Assembly: GCA_963576475.1 (NCBI GenBank) | Contig: OY754982.1 | Location: 438,501 to 502,500, forward strand | Direction: 5' to 3' | Length of the DNA: 64,000 nt | Origin: Molanna angustata | Lineage: Eukaryota; Arthropoda; Insecta; Trichoptera; Molannidae | In this document: piece by piece, positions 1-12,974 of the stretch | How positions within the stretch are numbered: position 1 is the first letter of the stretch | Layout of the letters: every line of letters starts with the position of its first letter | Notes under the pieces: model-generated | What the model was told of the DNA's origin: nothing | What the model saw: only the letters and a program-made list of their open reading frames with translations | Databases searched by the model: none | Program-made: the position numbers and the translations under genes

Positions 1-439
1 ATGTACCTACATGTAAGTACGACCAATCATTCCACCACCAGAACACCATCACAAAATAAGAAAATAAACACTAGTTATCTAGTCCTTAATAAAGTTCGTT
101 TCCTTTCCATTGATGTAGGTTATAATATAACTGAAGGCATCATGTCTGACGTAGACTGTAGTTAGGTACGATCGTATGTATCGGAAATCAAGTGAACTGG
201 TGTCCGAGCGAGGCGAAATATAATGTATTATGTAACAAATTAATATTGTCTTCTAAGTGGCGCCCATTCGTCCTTGAGCGGTATATGATCCAAACCAGTT
301 TGACGGTATACTATCTTTTCGTTTCCTTTTCAACTCTTTTAACAACCGTCTTTACCTACCAGTTGTTATTAACTTGTATTTGTTTATACTTATGAATGGG
401 GATATTATGGACGGTTAGATTTCAAGATAAAAATGAACG
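1..439. other. No gene recognised
   Basis: AT-rich sequence with only short chance open frames. No repeat family used elsewhere in the window was recognised here. Confidence 0.5.
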
Positions 440-1035
440 TTATCTGAGACGGAATTGCACATTTCTACGTTTGGATTGATTGAACATACATGTAATTGTT
501 TGGAATTGTACGTATCTTAGTTTAGATTAATTTACAAATCTTTGTTTAGATCGATTAAACATAGACGAGATTGCGCATTTATTTTATTTTATTTTATTTG
601 GGACACTTACAGACATTGACAATCGCATACAAGAAAGTATATCTTAATAATTTTATATGATATCAACATCCTATTGAAAGTGAACACAACATGCGAAGTT
701 CATCAATATTTCACACAAACATATTCAAGCATCCGAGATTAAAACAGTAAAAAAAAACTTTATAAATAATCTATTATCTTTGTTATATTTTATTTTATTT
801 ATTGTCAACAGCTTTTTACATACATATTACAATAGAGATTACAATTAAAATGAGCCAATTATAGACAAACATAATTTCAAATTATAATAATTCAAATTAT
901 TGTTTAGATTAATTGAACATAAACGGAATTGAAACATTCTTAGTTTACGGAATTGCGCATATCTGAGTTAAGATTAATTTCACGAATCTTAGTTTAAATA
1001 GATTGAACATATATTTTGAGATGAAATTGCACATA
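440..1035. repeat. Degenerate ~50-bp tandem repeat, split by an insertion
   Basis: Blocks at 440-560 and 898-1035 share a loose unit built from ACGGAATTGCACAT, TTAGTTTAGATTAAT and TGAACATAAAC, repeated several times with many substitutions. The two blocks are separated by 565-897, which looks like inserted sequence starting with a T-rich tract. The simplest reading is one old degenerate array broken by later insertion. Confidence 0.45.
565..897 (-). repeat. T-rich-ended insert(s), probably reverse-oriented retroposon tails
   Basis: Two segments, near 570 and near 787, each begin with a TTTTATTTTATTT tract and continue into ordinary sequence, as expected for retroposon 3' ends in minus orientation. 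No coding domain is visible, so the family is not identified. Confidence 0.35.
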
Positions 1036-1755
1036 ATATATCTAATTATTATAACATTTTTTTTATAATTAGATTTATCGTTCATCAAAAACGTCACTAA
1101 AAAGATGACTAAATTTACTTTGAACATTACATACATATTATTATATCATGCTAATATTGCGGCTTCTTTCAAAATGCTCGAATCAGACATCACTGGGTTG
1201 ACTGCTATTATTTACCTTTGATACTGCTGGCTGCCAACTGGAACTGTCTAGAAAATGCGATAATTGAGGATATTCTGTCATAAGTTATTGCTCCGTTAGA
1301 TGGTTCTCTCGACCGCTTGTAATACCTAATCCAATTAGAGATTATCGTCTTAACAAGTCGCTGTTGACGAAGCAATACTCAATACTAGTCTAATTGAACA
1401 ATAATTGCATACAACCGAACTGGGATTTGCACAATCGTGCTGACAAATTATCTTATATAATAATTATGTACAATGGGAACACAATAATAATTGCACATTG
1501 TATTTTGACCGATTTTGAAATAAAATGCTTCTGTTACTTCGCATTTTTCTAATTATTTTATTTTTACTAGTTTAGTGTTAACCAAAAAAAACTGAAAATT
1601 ACACACCTGTACACATACACATTCCACTATATATTGATGTCATTATCTCAGTAACATTTTCTTTTTTCTTTTTTTTTAATGAATATGTCCTTGCTAAAGA
1701 AGTACATACCTATACATCTTCCTACGTTCCCTAAAATAAACATATATGCTTGTTG
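1036..1755. other. No gene recognised
   Basis: AT-rich intergenic DNA; only short ORFs with unconvincing composition. Confidence 0.5.
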
Positions 1756-1756
1756 A

Positions 1757-1895
1757 TTTATTTTATTATGAATTGCTTCTCTGACAGATAACAGGTATAT
1801 TAATTTGACACACACCCAGATTAAAAAACTGTGTCTCCATCAGGAACCCAGGACCTCTGAACTCAGGAGACATGTTAGGAAAGACCATATTTTGA
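1757..1895 (-). repeat. Remnant of tRNA-derived SINE (family B)
   Basis: Read on the minus strand it resembles the SINE at 36641-36875: the region after box B (CTGTGTCTCCATCAGGAACC on plus) followed by the CACACCCAG segment and a GCTTCTCTGACAG end. It is internally deleted and the A-box half is not recognisable. Confidence 0.45.
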
Positions 1896-2925
1896 TACAT
1901 AATTTTTCATTATTGCATCGAAGAAAGCTTGAACAACAGACGAACATGATGGCACGACCATGTGAACGATATTTTGAAAGAGGGAACAACCCCGGTAAAG
2001 AAAATATTAATAAGTGCTGTCAAATAACAACTTTTAAAATAGGATTGACAAGTAATTTCAACGATAGATATAATTTGTAAACTTTATGCAAGCGTGTTAA
2101 GGGATCACGCTAACCAACAGATATAATTTTTTCGAGTTTCCTGATTTATAATATGCAATTTAATTAATAATTACTTCAAAAGAAATATAAAATAGAGTAA
2201 TTTTTGACTGCTAATACGTGATGGAATTCCATTATCAATATTATAAAGTATTTGTGGATAATTTACCTAGTAGAATTCCATTTTAAAATTATATTAAAAT
2301 TTAAACAATACATAAAGAAAAGTAAATGTAATAAGATGCCAATATTATTTAATTTTTCTTCAAGTTGGTTTCCATGATGCATTTATGACCATTGAAAAAA
2401 TGACAAAGGTAAATATTTTTGTATTTTGATTTATCTGCGCTTTCTATGGTTATAAATGACGAAAAAATACATAAAGTCTAGAATCTCGGTGGAAAATCTC
2501 ACGGATGGAAAAATAAAGACTCGGTTTAAATGAAACCCAAATGAATTCTCTCGTTAAACTCATCGAAATTTATCCATTTGATATCTCTTGATTGTAATCA
2601 AGTTACCTACCTAACTTAATTCACTTTTAACATTTTATAGGAATAAGATATTCTTTCCGGAGAATATTATCCACTTTAGCCTGATTTCCATGTTTCCAGG
2701 GGTACTTTAATTTATTACATGATTTTCTATCGTACTATGCATGTATAATGTCTATTTTTTATCTTTTTCCAAGCTATTTTTTTGTTTAACAAAATTGTCC
2801 CGTTAAGTGCACAATGTCCATTGCCTTCATAACACAACATCTTCCAACTAATCCGAGCAAGGAGAAGTCTTAAATGGAAATTCGGTAGAAAAGCATTTAG
2901 TACCTACCAAAGAAAAAACTAATGG
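1896..2925. other. No gene recognised
   Basis: AT-rich; no domain, RNA gene or tandem repeat seen. Confidence 0.5.
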
Positions 2926-3125
2926 GTTAATAATAATAATAAAAATATATAAAGCGCCGTTTAGTGATACAAGATCACTCCAAGGGCGCTGTAGCTTATT
3001 TGTTGTCTCTACGAAACAAGGCAGTCTTAAGAAGTTTACCGAAGGTGTCAATCCTCTGAGCTCCACGTATGTCAAGAGGCAATTTATTCCATTTTAAAGT
3101 CCCGTTCACACTAAAGCCGCGGTTG
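2926..3125 (-). mobile_element. CR1/L2-type LINE, 3' end fragment
   Basis: The minus strand encodes a short ORF2 C-terminus containing RIDTFGKLLKTALFRRDNK and a stop, followed by a 3' UTR that can fold: AGCGCCCTTGGAGTGAT pairs with the AAACGGCGCT block, then an AT-rich tail. The same 3' end is present at 21062 and 36235, so this is a dispersed family. The copy is strongly 5'-truncated. Confidence 0.7.
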
Positions 3126-3975
3126 TGGTCAACACTATATATTATATGATATCAATATGAAGTATTAGCGCAGATGACAGATTCTTCCTTTGTACCTATC
3201 CTCATCTTCCTGACATACCTAAACCTCTTCATACCTACATCCATACCTGAACGTGGCAACAATAATATCGCCTCTGTCCGCGCGCGAGTAAGCCACCTTC
3301 GTCAGTCTCGCAAATAGGTATGCGTCTCTAATATACCACTCGTGTTGTGCAAGCGCCGTGTGCAAATTAATATAAAAATCTCAAATACGTTCGCGGCATT
3401 CTCACGTATATTACTTATACTACAGACAATCGGAGAATCACATTATGTTGAACCAGGAACGAAAAGAGGGAAGAACTACGCGACAGAGAAAAGGAAGAAG
3501 ACAGCTAGCACAGTAAGTCCACCGCCTTTAAACTTTCCATCTTGTCCAATCTGTTTCTTTTGCCGATATCGCAACAATCGGACTTATAGTTTGGGATAAT
3601 ATAGAGAGGACAAAAAAATACACTGTAAGTGATGAAATCGAATAGAAGAAATTAACGGATTTCTATGGAAAACTACATATACATACACGTACACGTACAT
3701 ACATAATATGTATTATATCAACATGAAGTCAATCTGACTTATAGTTTGGGCTGTACAGAGGACACAAAAAGGATATGGAAGTCGTACATACAAACACAAC
3801 TCTCTTCAACTTAATATGATATCCGTTTGAGAAATTGATGTCAAAAAAATACGCTTAAAAATTGTGAAATTACGACTTTCCACTATTTAATTATGTAGTG
3901 AATACTAACAACACAAAACTAAACAAATTTTGATTCAAGTAATTTAATACCTACTAGCATTCACCCATGTATAAT
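3126..3975. other. No gene recognised
   Basis: Mixed-composition DNA. Two near-copies of GACTTATAGTTTGGG followed by a GAGGACA stretch occur at about 3580 and 3736, indicating a small old duplication. No supported gene. Confidence 0.45.
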
Positions 3976-4268
3976 TATTATAACGCCACATGTCCATACT
4001 CTTAGGGTAGGTAGAGATAACCGATCGCCAAGGTGGTATTAATGTCTTTGCAAATATTCACATTCATCGTTAGTTTGTGCGTCTGTTATTCTAACTTTTT
4101 ACTTACGCTTTTTCAAAATACTGTTCACAAGGTCCTACCAATGATTTCTTGGCTAGTCCCTTTCTCACATTTTATCTCTATCAAGTTTCATCAACGTTTT
4201 TGTCAGTCATTCAAACAGTCAGTCATTCATGTGGCCAATCTATCGCAGTGTGTTTACTTAAATTCTGT
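3976..4268 (-). mobile_element. Very degraded RTE-like LINE 3' region
   Basis: The order of short matches (ATGTCC..., GGTAGGTAGAGATAACCG, ...CACATTCATCG, later TCATTCATGTGGCCAATCT) parallels the minus-strand RTE copies at 51410 and 32760. Identity is low, so this is an old copy. No reading frame survives. Confidence 0.4.
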
Positions 4269-4434
4269 TTGGTTATAAGACTCTCAATTTTAAACTCTGA
4301 CACACAATTATACTGTGTATTTTATATGTAGTGTGTCTAATGAAAAGATTAATGTGATGTACTTTTATAATATGACTATACGATAAATAAATAAATGTTT
4401 TCTATATTAACATTTACATTTCTCTTAAAATTCC

Positions 4435-4705
4435 TTTACACACAATGTGGTGTAACCAGCGACAGGTGTGCTGGTGTGCATTACCTTATAAAAGGAAGCG
4501 AAACACCAGCCTCGTCTCACCAAAAAATGCACTTTTACATAGGTACTGAATGTGTGGTGAACCTCGTTGCTGAACTATGTGAGATATTAGGTATTGTTGC
4601 CGGTTGTATTTTCGATTACCCGGTTCTTATAATAGAGTGGAAGCACTATTCCAATCCTCATAGCATTTCTTTGTTAGATTCCTCGCAATTCTCATTATAA
4701 TTTCA
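4435..4705 (+). repeat. Dispersed repeat family Y, copy 1
   Basis: Shares ordered blocks with 22856-23120: CACAATGTGG(T/C)GTAACCA, CGACAGGTGT, GAACCTC...GCTGAACT.TGTGAGAT, GTGGAAGCACTAT and CAGCATTT-like sequence. A 101-residue ORF spans it but is not conserved in the other copies, so it is not called as a gene. Class unknown. Confidence 0.6.
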
Positions 4706-4991
4706 AGTTGTCTTGAAATTATTTTTTAAGTCTTTATAAAGATTGGGTTAATCTCTAGTTATTTACATACTGAAAACAACGAGGAAAAGTACCTACCTAC
4801 AGTAATATTATAAGTAGTTACCTATCAGTGGCGTAGCTACCTAACAACACAGTCATTAGGGCCCAGCTAGACAAGGGGCCTGAATTTCAATGTATTTAAA
4901 TAAAATAAATGATTGTATAACAAATTGCTCGAAAGTTCTTCTTTTCAAAAAAGCTATGAAATAATCAGCTAAACTTTGAAATAATCTATGT

Positions 4992-5125
4992 AATGATCTA
5001 TCTATTTATTGATATGATCTGTCTGTTTATTGCTATGATCTGTCTGTTTATTACTTTGACCTGTCTGTTTATTGCTTTGATCTGTCTCTGTTTGTATGTT
5101 TATTGCTATGATTGTCTGTTTATGC
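4992..5125 (+). repeat. 21-bp minisatellite inside the hAT-like element
   Basis: About six imperfect copies of TGATCTGTCTGTTTATTGCT plus one base, drifting in the last copies. The unit is 21 bp, so a short leucine-rich frame stays open across it; this is not evidence of a gene. Confidence 0.85.
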
Positions 5126-5190
5126 TCATTTCTTACTCTGTCATACATCGTTATAATACAGATTTTTCTTACTGATCTCATTTCAATATA
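5126..5190 (-). mobile_element. Short RTE-like LINE fragment
   Basis: CTCTGTCATACATCGTT and GATCTCATTTCAA occur in the same order as in the minus-strand RTE copies at 51770-51820 and 56790-56850. The fragment lies within the 440-bp hAT-like element, so it was captured or inserted there. Confidence 0.55.
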
Positions 5191-5265
5191 ATATATAAAA
5201 ATATGGTGGGGGGGGGACTTCTATGATTTTTGCACAAGACCCCAGATTCTCTAGCTACGCTCCTG

Positions 5266-5580
5266 GTATCTACGGGTGTGTTGTACAAGACGTTGTATTT
5301 GTAGAGTAATCGGATTATATGCTGAGCCTCTTTTGTTTTGTGAGTAGGTATTATAAGTTGAGTGGTAATTGGGCCAAACAGTGACAACGTGGAGCCGCCT
5401 AATGAATTATTTATTTTTTTGTCCTGAGATTTGCCATCATTTCGAGTTTCGTTCAATTTCTCTAAGTGGATATGCCGTGGGCCGATTGTGAAACATGACA
5501 GGTTAGGTATAATATCGCGATGTGCCCAAGCGCTTTGTCAACCAGCGCCATTTTATGAAATCGCTTACTAAATAGATTTA
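5266..5580. other. No gene recognised
   Basis: No domain or repeat recognised apart from the hAT target-site copy at its left edge. Confidence 0.45.
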
Positions 5581-5735
5581 GATTGGTGGAGGCAGAGCGT
5601 TAGTAATCCAGTGATTGCGTGTTCGTATCCTGCCACAACGTTCACCCATAGCACGAGCATGAGCTTAATTTAGGCAATGTATGAGGATGTTTGTGTACTT
5701 GTTATAAGAACATATTCATTCTTTAAAAAAATATC
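5581..5735 (+). repeat. tRNA-derived SINE (family C), degenerate
   Basis: GGTGGAGGCAGAGCG followed by GTGTTCGTATCCTGCCAC resembles a tRNA head with box B. The trailing part (ATAGCAC.AGCAT...CTTA) is shared with the clearer copy at 61645-61805. Confidence 0.55.
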
Positions 5736-5799
5736 GGACATTTTGTTGAACGTTCATCGATTTGTTATGAGAAAATTTCATCGATTCATCGATTTGTTA

Positions 5800-6477
<678 letters not shown>

Positions 6478-6479
6478 AT

Positions 6480-7627
6480 TATTAAGTATTTTGGGGATAA
6501 CCCGCGTCAAATTATGATTCCCGAGAGAATCAGTCGTCTGCCGACGTTTCGTCTGAATCACATCAGACATTTTCTAAAGGCGCCTTGTTAATAAATTTTC
6601 GTCTCGAGGGATAGTGCACGCACGTCCGTTCGAGTCGAAAGCTTACTACCAAGTGAAAGTTTGAAAGGAAGCCGCGTCAAGTGTTAGTGGAGGGGTGGGT
6701 TTCCCCAATGACGTCATTATTGCGTTTTGTTTGGCTTCTAGTGACTCTAGTACTTAACGGTATATTGTTTACAGGTGGATTATCAGTTTTCGGCTTACTA
6801 AGAATTTTACTAATGTTTTTAATGTGACTATTGTTTGAAATATCGGTAGTTTGATTACTATGGTTTTTAAAAATGTTGTTTTCAAGTACACTTGTCCATG
6901 CGGTCGGGATTCGAATGCTATCGTCCCTGTTATTCATTATACTGTTGCTTCTTTTATATATTTCGATTGCTTCCCTGTAAATTCTAAATGTTTCATTGTT
7001 AATTTTCAAAGTCTATGGAGTGATTTTCGGTCAATGAGTGATTTACAAGAGATGAAGTTAGTTTCCGGTTTTTAACATCTACGCGATGTTCAGAGACGCG
7101 CGCCGAGATTCTGCGATTTGTCCTGCCTATGTAAGTTTTTGAGCAATCACCGCATGGGATTTCGTAAATACCGTGTGACTCTAATGGTATTTTATCTTTC
7201 GGACTTTTTAAAAAGGATGAAATTTTGTTGTCTGTTCTAAATATGGTGCGAATATTATGTTTATAAAGTAGGTGACTGATTTTGTCTGTAGTGCCTTTTA
7301 TGTAAGGCAAAAATGCAATGGAGAGTGGCTTTACTTTAGTTGACGTATCTTTTTTATTAAAATTTTTATTAGTTTGATTTTTTACTGCATTATTTATCGT
7401 AAAATTAGAAAAACCGTTATTTCGTAGCGCGTTTTTAAGATACTCTAATTCGTTTTGAATGTTTTCGGAGTCGGCTATCCTTAATGATCGTGTTACCAAG
7501 GTGTTTGCAACAGAGGCGATTTGTGCTGGATGATGGTTCGACGATGCGTGGAGATATCTGTTGGTATGTGTTGATTTTCTGTACACAGTGTGGCCGAGAG
7601 TGCCATCGTCTTTTTTGATTACGAGAA
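6480..7627 (-). mobile_element. Penelope-like element, 5'-truncated, with GIY-YIG domain
   Basis: On the minus strand the frame below the TA tract begins DVLVIKKDDGTLGHTVYRKS, the end of the reverse transcriptase core typical of Penelope-like elements, followed by HTNRYLHA. About 110 residues later comes a GIY-YIG endonuclease region: HGIYEIPCGDCSKTYIG, then an RISARVSEHR stretch. The ORF stops near 6999 at IDFEN and continues in another frame as INNETFRIYREAIEIYKR down to about 6680, so a frameshift has broken it. Most of the reverse transcriptase is missing, lost or cut at the TA repeat. The element is inactive. A possible hammerhead motif lies in its 3' UTR. Confidence 0.88.
6525..6578 (-). 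ncRNA. Candidate degenerate hammerhead ribozyme
   Basis: The minus strand carries CTGATG (6566-6561) and GAAACGTC (6550-6543) with CGTCGGCAGACG able to form a short stem. This is the order of the conserved hammerhead core, and Penelope-like elements are known to carry such ribozymes. The residue after CTGATG is T instead of A, helix II is weak and the cleavage-site context is not ideal, so activity is doubtful. Confidence 0.4.
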
Positions 7628-7629
7628 CA

Positions 7630-7716
<87 letters not shown>
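7628..7716. repeat. (TA)n microsatellite, ~43 repeats
   Basis: A pure TA run that abuts the truncated 5' end of the Penelope-like ORF and separates it from another copy of element X. Confidence 0.99.
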
Positions 7717-7719
<3 letters not shown>

Positions 7720-7729
7720 TTAATGATGA

Positions 7730-7965
7730 AAATCGCCATCTACGAAGTGACGAATAATTTTTTTGTAACGCCATCTATTGAGAAATTGGTTTACAAACAA
7801 CGAAAGCAACAGTCCTTATGCATGAGGTGACAATGCGTTCGCACAGATGTCACCCCTTAACCGCGCCTGAATTATTAGTTCATTTTCGGTCTATTAACTC
7901 GCAATGTTACTTATTTGTACCAATGTTTTACACCAATGTACAAATTTTATATAAAAATTATTCGA
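7730..7965 (+). repeat. Dispersed element X, right of the Penelope-like element
   Basis: GCCATCTACGAAGTGAC, TTTTTGTAACGCCATCTATT, GAAAGCAACAGTC and CGCACAGATGTCACCCC appear in the same order and orientation as at 6024-6190. The two X segments therefore flank the Penelope-like element as imperfect direct repeats. Confidence 0.65.
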
Positions 7966-9392
7966 TTTCCATTGATTTGTACGACTAATTTCCATCAATT
8001 TATATGCCTATGTAGATATTTGATATTAAATTGTTTCAATGGTAAATTTTTCTCAAAAAACGAGATTTATTATTACAATTCATTATTTTGATGATATATT
8101 TACTACAAAGTTAATTCTACTCTCATCTCAACAAATCTTATTTTTCTTTTTTAATTTTTGACACAAGCATGGGTTATTTTTTGTGTTTTACTTTATTTTA
8201 TTTGTGACCAAGTTCATAGAGACACATTGGTGATAGTGAGTTATGCTGGTTCAGGTTCAACGTTAATGTGACTTATCTCTTGTTAGTGAATGCATCGATT
8301 CTTGGACAAATCATGATCAGTCGAATTTCGCGATTGGTCTGTAACTAAGATAAGCAAGTCAACATCTGTTACCTTCATCTTAGCCGCTGATATTTTCTGC
8401 GTCATATACAAAGTATCTCAATATACTTATGAACATTGTGTATATAATATATGTTATATAAAACTACATAATGTACCTATGTGTTACGTAGTGACATGAT
8501 TTGTTACTTCTTCTGACATATTTTGGTAACGTATTGTGAATTGAATCAACCACTGGCACACATACCATTTATAACGTTACCTATATAAATATATTAATAT
8601 TATTTTTTTCAAAGCTTACCATTCATGGCATATGATGCATTTTGGACATGTAATGTACCTATATATGCAAGAGCTTACCATTCATGCCATATGATGCATT
8701 TTTTCGCACAGGTTAAATATATTTCTTTAAATAATTTGTCTAAGGTATAACTGTCTAAGGTATTTTGCTACGTTAGTGTTATTTTAATTGATTAATATTA
8801 TCAAGTTCATCTTTTAAGATGGGAATTTTCATTTTATGATATATCTATAGCTAATAAATTACAGTGTTTGAATTGATCCTTTTCATAATTCTGATACGTA
8901 CTTATTGTTTTAATATTTATTATGATTTTTAAGTTTAAGTTTTAACTGTAGATTATGTATATGTAAGTATTTGCTTTATATGTTTTGTGTGTCCTGTCAT
9001 AGCTACTCAGTCAAACTGACTATGATAATTGATTGCAATCGGTCAAAGAGATAGCCACCATACTCACCATTGTACATTTTTTTTTCATAAAATAAATAAA
9101 TATTTCAAAAAGAAATAAAGACTTGCTGGTTGGTATATGTAATTGTTGTGAAGGGAAAATATATTTTCGCCAACACAAACCCATATATTTATTACACACT
9201 GTGAAATTTTCTCGTGTTTAGTGAAATTCTTACTTAATATTGTGCTGTATGGTAGGTATATACCTACTCGTATATTTTCCACTAACAAGCATTTAGGTAT
9301 GAATGTCCACATAAATTGTGTTTTTTATATATTTAACCCGATGTTTTTCGTAAATTCGTTTCACACGATAACTAAAACGAACATTAACTAAC
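7966..9392. other. No gene recognised
   Basis: AT-rich. A block AGCTTACCATTCATG.CATA followed by TGATGCATTTT occurs twice, near 8614 and 8671, as a small direct duplication. No coding signal. Confidence 0.5.
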
Positions 9393-9402
9393 AATAGGCT
9401 AT

Positions 9403-12400
9403 GGAATATGTATTATGTATGTATGTTATGTCTGTGGACAAATGTAATTGGGCTGTTTTTATCTTCATAATATGATGTTACTACAACATACTTTGTGGCA
9501 TATTTTTATATTATAAATAAATAAACATATATACAATAACTTTGGAATATGTATTATGTATGTATGTTATGTCTGTGGACAAATGTAATTGGGCTGTTTT
9601 TATCTTCATAATATGATGTTACTACAACATACTTTGTGGCATATTTTTATATTATAAATAAATAAACATATATACAATAACTTTGGAATATGTATTATGT
9701 ATGTATGTTATGTCTGTGGACAAATGTAATTGGGCTGTTTTTATCTTCATAATATGATGTTACTACAACATACTTTGTGGCATATTTTTATATTATAAAT
9801 AAATAAACATATATACAATAACTTTGGAATATGTATTATGTATGTATGTTATGTCTGTGGACAAATGTAATTGGGCTGTTTTTATCTTCATAATATGATG
9901 TTACTACAACATACTTTGTGGCATATTTTTATATTATAAATAAATAAACATATATACAATAACTTTGGAATATGTATTATGTATGTATGTTATGTCTGTG
10001 GACAAATGTAATTGGGCTGTTTTTATCTTCATAATAATATATTATGATGTTACTACAACATACTTTGTGGCATATTTTTATATTATAAATAAATAAACAT
10101 ATATACAATAACTTTGGAATATGTATTATGTATGTATGTTATGTCTGTGGACAAATGTAATTGGGCTGTTTTTATCTTCATAATAATATATTATGATGTT
10201 ACTACAACATACTTTGTGGCATATTTTTATATTATAAATAAATAAACATATATACAATAACTTTGGAATATGTATTATGTATGTATGTTATGTCTGTGGA
10301 CAAATGTAATTGGGCTGTTTTTATCTTCATAATATGATGTTACTACAACATACTTTGTGGCATATTTTTATATTATAAATAAATAAACATATATACAATA
10401 ACTTTGGAATATGTATTATGTATGTATGTTATGTCTGTGGACAAATGTAATTGGGCTGTTTTTATCTTCATAATATGATGTTACTACAACATACTTTGTG
10501 GCATATTTTTATATTATAAATAAATAAACATATATACAATAACTTTGGAATATGTATTATGTATGTATGTTATGTCTGTGGACAAATGTAATTGGGCTGT
10601 TTTTATCTTCATAATATGATGTTACTACAACATACTTTGTGGCATATTTTTATATTATAAATAAATAAACATATATACAATAACTTTGGAATATGTATTA
10701 TGTATGTATGTTATGTCTGTGGACAAATGTAATTGGGCTGTTTTTATCTTCATAATATGATGTTACTACAACATACTTTGTGGCATATTTTTATATTATA
10801 AATAAATAAACATATATACAATAACTTTGGAATATGTATTATGTATGTATGTTATGTCTGTGGACAAATGTAATTGGGCTGTTTTTATCTTCATAATATG
10901 ATGTTACTACAACATACTTTGTGGCATATTTTTATATTATAAATAAATAAACATATATACAATAACTTTGGAATATGTATTATGTATGTATGTTATGTCT
11001 GTGGACAAATGTAATTGGGCTGTTTTTATCTTCATAATATGATGTTACTACAACATACTTTGTGGCATATTTTTATATTATAAATAAATAAACATATATA
11101 CAATAACTTTGGAATATGTATTATGTATGTATGTTATGTCTGTGGACAAATGTAATTGGGCTGTTTTTATCTTCATAATAATATATTATGATGTTACTAC
11201 AACATACTTTGTGGCATATTTTTATATTATAAATAAATAAACATATATACAATAACTTTGGAATATGTATTATGTATGTATGTTATGTCTGTGGACAAAT
11301 GTAATTGGGCTGTTTTTATCTTCATAATAATATATTATGATGTTACTACAACATACTTTGTGGCATATTTTTATATTATAAATAAATAAACATATATACA
11401 ATAACTTTGGAATATGTATTATGTATGTATGTTATGTCTGTGGACAAATGTAATTGGGCTGTTTTTATCTTCATAATATGATGTTACTACAACATACTTT
11501 GTGGCATATTTTTATATTATAAATAAATAAACATATATACAATAACTTTGGAATATGTATTATGTATGTATGTTATGTCTGTGGACAAATGTAATTGGGC
11601 TGTTTTTATCTTCATAATATGATGTTACTACAACATACTTTGTGGCATATTTTTATATTATAAATAAATAAACATATATACAATAACTTTGGAATATGTA
11701 TTATGTATGTATGTTATGTCTGTGGACAAATGTAATTGGGCTGTTTTTATCTTCATAATATGATGTTACTACAACATACTTTGTGGCATATTTTTATATT
11801 ATAAATAAATAAACATATATACAATAACTTTGGAATATGTATTATGTATGTATGTTATGTCTGTGGACAAATGTAATTGGGCTGTTTTTATCTTCATAAT
11901 AATATATGATGTTACTACAACATACTTTGTGGCATATTTTTATATTATAAATAAATAAACATATATACAATAACTTTGGAATATGTATTATGTATGTATG
12001 TTATGTCTGTGGACAAATGTAATTGGGCTGTTTTTATCTTCATAATATGATGTTACTACAACATACTTTGTGGCATATTTTTATATTATAAATAAATAAA
12101 CATATATACAATAACTTTGGAATATGTATTATGTATGTATGTTATGTCTGTGGACAAATGTAATTGGGCTGTTTTTATCTTCATAATATGATGTTACTAC
12201 AACATACTTTGTGGCATATTTTTATATTATAAATAAATAAACATATATACAATAACTTTGGAATATGTATTATGTATGTATGTTATGTCTGTGGACAAAT
12301 GTAATTGGGCTGTTTTTATCTTCATAATATGATGTTACTACAACATACTTTGTGGCATATTTTTATATTATAAATAAATAAACATATATACAATAACTTT

Positions 12401-12974
12401 GGAATATGTATTATGTATGTATGTTATGTCTGTGGACAAATGTAATTGGGCTGTTTTTATCTTCATAATAATATATGATGTTACTACAACATACTTTGTG
12501 GCATATTTTTATATTATAAATAAATAAACATATATACAATAACTTTGGAATATGTATTATGTATGTATGTTATGTCTGTGGACAAATGTAATTGGGCTGT
12601 TTTTATCTTCATAATAATATATGATGTTACTACAACATACTTTGTGGCATATTTTTATATTATAAATAAATAAACATATATACAATAACTTTGGAATATG
12701 TATTATGTATGTATGTTATGTCTGTGGACAAATGTAATTGGGCTGTTTTTATCTTCATAATATGATGTTACTACAACATACTTTGTGGCATATTTTTATA
12801 TTATAAATAAATAAACATATATACAATAACTTTGGAATATGTATTATGTATGTATGTTATGTCTGTGGACAAATGTAATTGGGCTGTTTTTATCTTCATA
12901 ATATGATGTTACTACAACATACTTTGTGGCATATTTTTATATTATAAATAAATAAACATATATACAATAACTTT
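9403..12974. repeat. Satellite-like array, 25 x 141 bp
   Basis: Units start with GGAATATGTATTATGTATG and recur at 141-bp spacing. The units starting at 9967, 10116, 11111 and 11260 are 149 bp, and those at 11832, 12401 and 12547 are 146 bp, because a short ATAATATAT stretch expanded. Counting lengths gives exactly 25 units ending at 12974. Apart from this stretch the copies look identical. Each unit holds AATAAATAAA but no conserved open frame. Confidence 0.97.

Larger units (their letters stand above)
4826..5265. mobile_element. Non-autonomous hAT-like element, 440 bp
   Basis: The left end CAGTGGCGTAGCTACC mirrors the right end (minus strand CAGGAGCGTAGCTAGAG). Flanking 8-mers TTACCTAT (4818-4825) and GTATCTAC (5266-5273) match at five positions and both fit the hAT target pattern nTnnnnAn. 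Both terminal regions also match, in opposite orientation, the termini of the large element at 36951-43351. There is no transposase. The interior holds a 21-bp tandem repeat and a piece of an RTE LINE. Confidence 0.72.

Noticed and set aside
9403..12974. CRISPR array
   Set aside because: The repeats are whole 141-bp units without spacers, in a eukaryotic context with no cas genes.
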